Positions 5,401-8,990 of a DNA stretch of 8,990 nucleotides are shown here, in pieces. Positions within the stretch are counted from its first letter, which is position 1, and each line of letters begins with the position of its first letter. The notes below the pieces were generated by a model. It saw only the letters and a list, made by a program, of their open reading frames with translations. It searched no databases and was not told where the DNA came from. A program made the translations under genes and the position numbers. Origin of the DNA: Promethearchaeota archaeon (GTDB taxonomy: Archaea; Asgardarchaeota; Lokiarchaeia; Sigyniarchaeales; SOKP01). The DNA lies in the NCBI GenBank assembly GCA_019894815.1, contig JAGXNU010000077.1:1-8990 (forward strand), written 5' to 3'.

Positions 5401-6921
5401 ATGGTCCTTGGAGCCCAGCCTGCTTTATTTTGGCTCTGGTATTGTTGGCAATTATTTCCTATTAAAAATTTGTTATTTTATTCCCTGTTTCCCTTATTAT
5501 TTTTCATTGATCTTGTTATATTGATTCTAGGTTCTTCGGTAATTGCTAAAATATTCTTGATTTTTGCAAATTTATTTCATCGACCAAAAGAAGGCGTTTT
5601 TGAGATCTCCAAAAAAGATAAGGATTACGTATCTTGGAGCTTAAGAGCAGTTATTAGAAAATGGCCAATATGGTTAGCAAGACAATTATCATTACCAAGC
5701 CTTGAAAAACTTGTTACTAAATTTTTAGGGGTAAAATTATCATTTTCAAGTTCAATTCATGAAGGTTGGATAGATAGTGAATTTGTTCAAATAGGCAAAA
5801 ACGTCAAACTCGGACAGGGATGTATCATAGCATCTAATTTATTGGTAAAAAACAAGTTAATAATTAAAAAGGTAGTAATTGGTGATAATGTAATCATTGG
5901 AGCTCATTGCGTTATTTCTGCTGGGACTGTAATTGCTCCTAACGCTGTATTACATTCAAACACAATGACGACAATTAATCAACATCTTAAAGCAAACTCA
6001 CTATATCAAGGAGCTCCAGCGAACGCTTTTGGAAATAATAACTTGATAACTGATAAAAAATTAATTGAAAAGCAAATTTTCAAACTTGGTAAAAAGTATT
6101 CGGAAGAAGACTTACGAACTCAAAGTACAGAACTTTCAGTTCCTTTTCTTTTTTATATAATAAGTGGATTTACTATCGTTGGATTTTCTTTTGTTATTCC
6201 GGGTATACTATTTTATTTGTCTTTTTATGGATTCTTAGTTCCAACTATATTCAATAACTCCTTTACACTAATTATCTTTTCTGATTGGAATTTTTACACT
6301 ACAATGTTATTAATACCACTCATCTTAATAGGGATTTATCTTTTACATCTATTTTTTGTAATTTTATTTACTCGTTGGTGGTACAAACTTGCTGATGAAA
6401 GAGGACCTTCTCAAGGAATCTTTGATAGGGATATGGAATTATCCTCATCTAAATTAGATTATTATCATTTTGGCTCGTTTCTCATGAAATATCCTATATT
6501 TGCGGTCTCTCGTTCTCCCTTTCCTTGGTTACTTAATTGGGAGTTAAACTTTATTCGGTCTAATAAAATTGGCAAAGGGACTGTATTGGAAGAAACTTTT
6601 ATTCATAGTCACGTGAACTTTGGAAAAAATTGTTATTTGGGTACGTCTTCTCACATAACAAATCACGTAGTAGATGGGGTATATGGAAATGAAAATTTGA
6701 CATTTGTTGGCGTAGAAATAGGTGATCATAGTATTTTAAATGTGGTAACTGGAGGATTACCGGGAACTGAAATGGGGAAATATTCCACTTTCTTACCTGG
6801 TGCAACAACTATTAAATATGATAAACTTGGTAATAATGGCGTATATGGGGGATTTCCAGCGAAAAAGCTAAGTAAAAAGGAAATTTTGTACTTATTAGGG
6901 GGTGAATATGATGGAGAATGA
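5401..6921 (+). CDS. membrane protein with two left-handed beta-helix (hexapeptide) modules, Pls C-terminal-like
   Basis: This 506-residue protein repeats one plan twice: a pair of membrane helices, a linker with P-K-E-G or P-S-Q-G, then a hexapeptide beta-helix. Module 1 has helices at about 1-57, linker HRPKEGVF at 60-67 and LbH at 115-210 (IGKNVKLGQGCII, VVIGDNVIIGAHCVISAGTV). Module 2 has helices at about 247-283 and 298-325 and LbH at 385-490 (HVNFGKNCYLGTSSHIT, VEIGDHSILN, GGFPAKKL). This architecture, with the module from the next gene, resembles the membrane C-terminal region of Pls-type synthetases. LbH domains are usually acyl-CoA acyltransferases. His169 in GAH is a candidate catalytic base; module 2 has Val449 there. 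No adenylation or carrier domain is present. The ATG at 5401 may not be the true start: homology to the next gene extends upstream. The 3' end overlaps the next gene. Confidence 0.85.
   Translation: MVLGAQPALFWLWYCWQLFPIKNLLFYSLFPLLFFIDLVILILGSSVIAKIFLIFANLFHRPKEGVFEISKKDKDYVSWSLRAVIRKWPIWLARQLSLPSLEKLVTKFLGVKLSFSSSIHEGWIDSEFVQIGKNVKLGQGCIIASNLLVKNKLIIKKVVIGDNVIIGAHCVISAGTVIAPNAVLHSNTMTTINQHLKANSLYQGAPANAFGNNNLITDKKLIEKQIFKLGKKYSEEDLRTQSTELSVPFLFYIISGFTIVGFSFVIPGILFYLSFYGFLVPTIFNNSFTLIIFSDWNFYTTMLLIPLILIGIYLLHLFFVILFTRWWYKLADERGPSQGIFDRDMELSSSKLDYYHFGSFLMKYPIFAVSRSPFPWLLNWELNFIRSNKIGKGTVLEETFIHSHVNFGKNCYLGTSSHITNHVVDGVYGNENLTFVGVEIGDHSILNVVTGGLPGTEMGKYSTFLPGATTIKYDKLGNNGVYGGFPAKKLSKKEILYLLGGEYDGE
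6897..6906 (+). promoter_or_regulatory. strong Shine-Dalgarno deciding the start of the second LbH gene
   Basis: AGGGGGTGAA lies inside the end of the upstream gene and closely matches the archaeal GGAGGTGA ribosome-binding sequence. Its G core (6898-6902) is 5 nt from ATG 6908 and 8 nt from ATG 6911. The GTG at 6902 lies within the site itself and is therefore an unlikely start. Confidence 0.7.
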
Positions 6922-7795
6922 TGAACCAATCGAGAGTAAGCTTGAAACATTAGATATTAGTCAATTCCCTATTACAACAAGTGCATTTACATGGTTTCCT
7001 GTGGGATCTATAATTTACATTATCTTAAACATTCTTTCATTGATGATGCCTTCAGTAATGATTCTTACATTCTTTGAAGCTGCAATGGATTCAAATTTCT
7101 TCTATTGGAGGGTTTGGACTATTTTTATTGATATATTCGCTTGGTGGGGCAGTTATATTTTTTGTACTATATTTTTAAGTAAACTTTTCTTGATTATTCT
7201 GAAATTAATTCATGTTCCTAAAGAAGGATTATTTAAGATGGAAAAGTCTGATAAGGATTATTACTATTATTGTTTGAGAGTAGTAGTTAAGAAATTTATA
7301 TTTTGGACATGGAATAACTTCTGCTTCCCTTGGGCAACGAATGTTGCTTTTAAATGGTGTGATATGAGAGCTGATTTAAAAAGTACCATGTTCGATGGCT
7401 GGTCAGACGTTGAATTTATTGATTTTGGAGATAATATGATGATCGGTCAGGGGGCCGTAATCTTATCAAGTATTATTATAAGAATTGATAATGAGGATTA
7501 CTTTTTGATAAAGAAGGTTATGCTAGGTGATCATATCGTTCTTGGTGGACATGCTATTGTTGCGCCAGGAACAGTGATAGGACAAGGCACAACACTTGGA
7601 ATCTGGAGTATAACCCAAATTGGGCAAGTTTTAGAACCTGATTACATCTATATTGGCCAACCTGCGAGAAAGTATCAACCTTCTCAAAAATTTATTGAGT
7701 ATGGAAGGAAATTGAAGGTACGACGGTTGGTTGATTCAGGAGAAAAAGTGCCGTATGATATCAAAATCTACAGCACCGATAATATTGATGATTAA
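6908..7795 (+). CDS. membrane protein with one left-handed beta-helix module, partner of the upstream gene
   Basis: This protein of about 295 residues is a paralogue of module 1 of the preceding gene. After a hydrophilic N-terminus (1-32) come membrane helices (about 33-58 and 69-102), the linker HVPKEGLF (103-110), and an LbH domain (about 155-265) with FGDNMMIGQGAVI, VMLGDHIVLGGHAIVAPGTV and YIGQPARKY. The same landmarks appear in the same order upstream (P-K-E-G, D-K-D-Y, GW-D-EF, LGDH/IGDN, GGH/GAH, G-P/QPA). His215 aligns with His169 of the upstream protein and may be the catalytic base. LbH acyltransferases act as trimers, so 2+1 modules could assemble one three-lobed unit in the membrane (inference). 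The start at ATG 6908 (or 6911) is preferred to GTG 6902 because of the Shine-Dalgarno. The overlap with the upstream gene suggests translational coupling. It converges with the next gene, sharing 4 bp. Confidence 0.85.
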   Translation: MMENDEPIESKLETLDISQFPITTSAFTWFPVGSIIYIILNILSLMMPSVMILTFFEAAMDSNFFYWRVWTIFIDIFAWWGSYIFCTIFLSKLFLIILKLIHVPKEGLFKMEKSDKDYYYYCLRVVVKKFIFWTWNNFCFPWATNVAFKWCDMRADLKSTMFDGWSDVEFIDFGDNMMIGQGAVILSSIIIRIDNEDYFLIKKVMLGDHIVLGGHAIVAPGTVIGQGTTLGIWSITQIGQVLEPDYIYIGQPARKYQPSQKFIEYGRKLKVRRLVDSGEKVPYDIKIYSTDNIDD

Positions 7796-8502
7796 TGAGT
7801 TGTTTTATTTTTATCTAATTTTCTTTTAACTATTATCAAATATATGGAAGTTGTCAAAGTTCCAAAAAATAGAAAATAATTACCCATTGGGATAATAATA
7901 ATAACCTCATCCACATTTAATTCCCATTTATATACCGTAGACCCATTAGTGATAGATTCTATTATTGTTGAGATACCCAGAGAGCTCATCGTTATCTCGA
8001 TAGTTGTTAAATTACCATAATCTAAAATTAGTTTGTTACTATCAATAGAATAATTTAAAATTCCTGCTGATGCAATAGCATCCCCAACTAAAGTTAAATT
8101 TGTAGGAATTGGAATTAGGTACATGTTAGCTCCTCTATAACTTATGCTCGACCAATTTAAAAAACTTAAAGAACTATTGTACGCCATATAAAACATGTTG
8201 TCTTGATTTCTAATCCAAGATCCTCCAATTATGTCATACGCTTCAATGGAATAATTTACAATTAAAGATGGTGTCCCCTCAAAAGTTTCATTATAAATGG
8301 ATTCAATAATAAATTTAGTTAGATCTCCAATATTATGATTATCTCCCGTTGAATTTACACAACGCCAGATATAATATTCTCCATCTTCGGATGGAAACGT
8401 CGAGTCTCCAAGAGTAGTATTTCCACTAACATTTGGAAAAGCTAGTATAAAAAATACCAACAAATTCAACGTGATTATTAATGCTTTATGGTTATTCTTC
8501 AT
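7792..8502 (-). CDS. secreted, C-terminally anchored surface protein of unknown function, rich in N-glycosylation sequons
   Basis: This 236-residue protein has an N-terminal signal peptide (KNNHKALIITLNLLVFFILA, then a small-residue region near VSG at 25-27). Its ectodomain of about 170 residues is rich in predicted strands. At the C-terminus lies a hydrophobic helix (about 202-225) opened by IPMGNY and closed by the basic cluster KRKLDKNK. The ectodomain has about 11 N-x-S/T sequons (for example N28, N50, N71, N83, N109, N116, N135, N150, N164, N186), typical of heavily N-glycosylated archaeal surface proteins. The tail layout (short polar turn, helix, basic residues) is that of type I membrane proteins or of archaeosortase-like sorting signals, but no sorting motif can be asserted. 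The function is unknown. A TATA-like ATTATAAA lies 31-38 nt upstream of the ATG, suggesting a very short leader. Confidence 0.75.
   Translation of the reverse strand: MKNNHKALIITLNLLVFFILAFPNVSGNTTLGDSTFPSEDGEYYIWRCVNSTGDNHNIGDLTKFIIESIYNETFEGTPSLIVNYSIEAYDIIGGSWIRNQDNMFYMAYNSSLSFLNWSSISYRGANMYLIPIPTNLTLVGDAIASAGILNYSIDSNKLILDYGNLTTIEITMSSLGISTIIESITNGSTVYKWELNVDEVIIIIPMGNYFLFFGTLTTSIYLIIVKRKLDKNKTTH
7803..7830 (+). terminator. T-rich terminator region after the LbH operon
   Basis: Several T4-T5 runs follow the stop within about 35 nt on the plus strand, lying within the 3' end of the convergent gene. This is consistent with oligo-T termination but weaker than the T15 site. Confidence 0.3.
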
Positions 8503-8532
8503 TATATTTGGCTATTTCTATTTAGTCTAGAG

Positions 8533-8540
8533 TTTATAAT
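8533..8540 (-). promoter_or_regulatory. TATA box of the surface-protein gene
   Basis: On the minus strand the sequence reads ATTATAAA, 31-38 nt before the ATG. The expected start site at about 8510 leaves a leader of under 10 nt, in line with the absence of a Shine-Dalgarno. Confidence 0.4.
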
Positions 8541-8631
8541 AATCTATTAATAATATGATTTTCATGAATTTAAGTTTAAATGCTGGTATATTATTTTGTT
8601 GAAAAAAAGGAATAGATTTAAAATGTTCAAG

Positions 8632-8638
8632 GTATAAT
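8632..8638 (+). promoter_or_regulatory. candidate TATA box of the symporter gene
   Basis: GTATAATT after a purine-rich CAAGG lies about 50 nt upstream of the ATG at 8687, and transcription would start near 8661. An AT-only palindrome, ATTTTAATTAAAAT (8642-8655), follows. The gene has no Shine-Dalgarno. Confidence 0.3.
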
Positions 8639-8686
8639 TCTATTTTAATTAAAATTCTATTACAAAAAATAAAAAAATGAAATAAT

Positions 8687-8990
8687 ATGGAAAATATAAA
8701 ACAACCAGCTAAGTTCTCAACAAAACAACGAGTGAACTGGGCCATGGCCAGTTTCGGCGGACAGCTTATTAATGGAATATATGCCGCTCTTCTTCCAATA
8801 TTCTATATAGACTATCTTGGGTTAGTAAAAAATGCTAATGTAATTTATATGATTCAAATTGTTTATGTCTTAGTTAATGCATTTAATGATCCTATATTCG
8901 GTTTTCTCTCAGACAAATCTCGTGCTAAAAAGGGAAGAAGAATTCCATTCATGCGTTATACTGCACCATTTTTAGCTTTGACTTTTATCT
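8687..8990 (+). CDS. GPH/MFS_2-family sugar:cation symporter (3' truncated)
   Basis: The first 101 residues of a major-facilitator transporter run off the window. After a polar N-terminus (1-16), WAMASFGGQLINGIYAALL (18-36) begins the first membrane helix with the small-residue pattern of the glycoside-pentoside-hexuronide (GPH, MFS_2) family. VLVNAFNDPIFGFLSDKSR (61-79) followed by A-K-K-G-R-R-I-P-F contains the family signature N-D-P-x-x-G-x-x-x-D and the basic G-R-R-x-P loop between helices 2 and 3. Known members import glycosides or oligosaccharides with Na+ or H+; related proteins carry lipids and other solutes, so the substrate is open. The ATG at 8687 is chosen because the signature follows at normal spacing and no upstream in-frame start looks better. 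No ribosome-binding site is visible. It diverges from the surface-protein gene across 184 bp. Confidence 0.85.
   Translation, partial: MENIKQPAKFSTKQRVNWAMASFGGQLINGIYAALLPIFYIDYLGLVKNANVIYMIQIVYVLVNAFNDPIFGFLSDKSRAKKGRRIPFMRYTAPFLALTFI

Noticed and set aside
6544..6950. Several minus-strand open frames of 60-74 codons within the LbH genes.
   Set aside because: They are antisense to the hexapeptide-repeat coding region and mutually overlapping, with no signals of their own.
8527..8745. A 72-codon minus-strand open frame across the symporter start.
   Set aside because: It is antisense to the start of a clear GPH-family transporter and covers both candidate promoters.
1..8990. CRISPR array, insertion sequence or integrated element.
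   Set aside because: No regularly spaced repeats, transposase or integrase motifs, or terminal inverted repeats were seen.

Overview
The window is AT-rich and archaeal in style: compact genes on both strands, TATA-like boxes with little or no leader, oligo-T tracts after stop codons, and one strong archaeal Shine-Dalgarno (GGGGGTGA). A single-domain gelsolin-like protein (1556..2155), a sequon-rich secreted protein with a C-terminal anchor and many small acidic proteins together point to an Asgard (Promethearchaeota) archaeon, perhaps of the Lokiarchaeia type. The assignment is inferred from gene content, not from a marker gene.

Left part (1..3339). The 3' end of a flavodoxin-family / NADPH-dependent FMN reductase-like protein opens the window and ends in a T8 tract. 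A 656-bp stretch without an intact gene follows. It carries a perfect 9+2+9 palindrome beside a TATA-like palindrome, and what looks like the remnant of a minus-strand gene. Next come a RimJ/RimL-type GNAT acetyltransferase (TTG start), the gelsolin-like protein, and three small genes: an acidic helical protein (-), a small alpha/beta acidic protein (+) and a zinc-ribbon protein with an acidic tail (-).

Middle (3340..5400). A minus-strand acyl-CoA dehydrogenase of isovaleryl-CoA dehydrogenase type is followed by a T15 terminator. After the normal catalytic core it carries about 100 extra residues that read like a winged-helix domain, which is an unusual fusion. A second palindrome (7+3+7) next to a TATA-like box lies between it and the zinc-ribbon gene.

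Right part (5401..8990). Two overlapping plus-strand genes encode membrane proteins with left-handed beta-helix (hexapeptide) domains. Together they make three [two-TM + LbH] modules, the layout of the C-terminal membrane region of Pls-type peptide synthetases (epsilon-poly-lysine synthetase and relatives), but split 2+1 over two genes and without adenylation or carrier domains in view. This is the most promising novel system here. Tail-to-tail with it, sharing TTAA at the stop codons, is a signal-peptide surface protein with many N-glycosylation sequons. The window ends inside a GPH/MFS_2-type sugar:cation symporter.

The genes do not form one obvious pathway. The only clear operon is the LbH pair.
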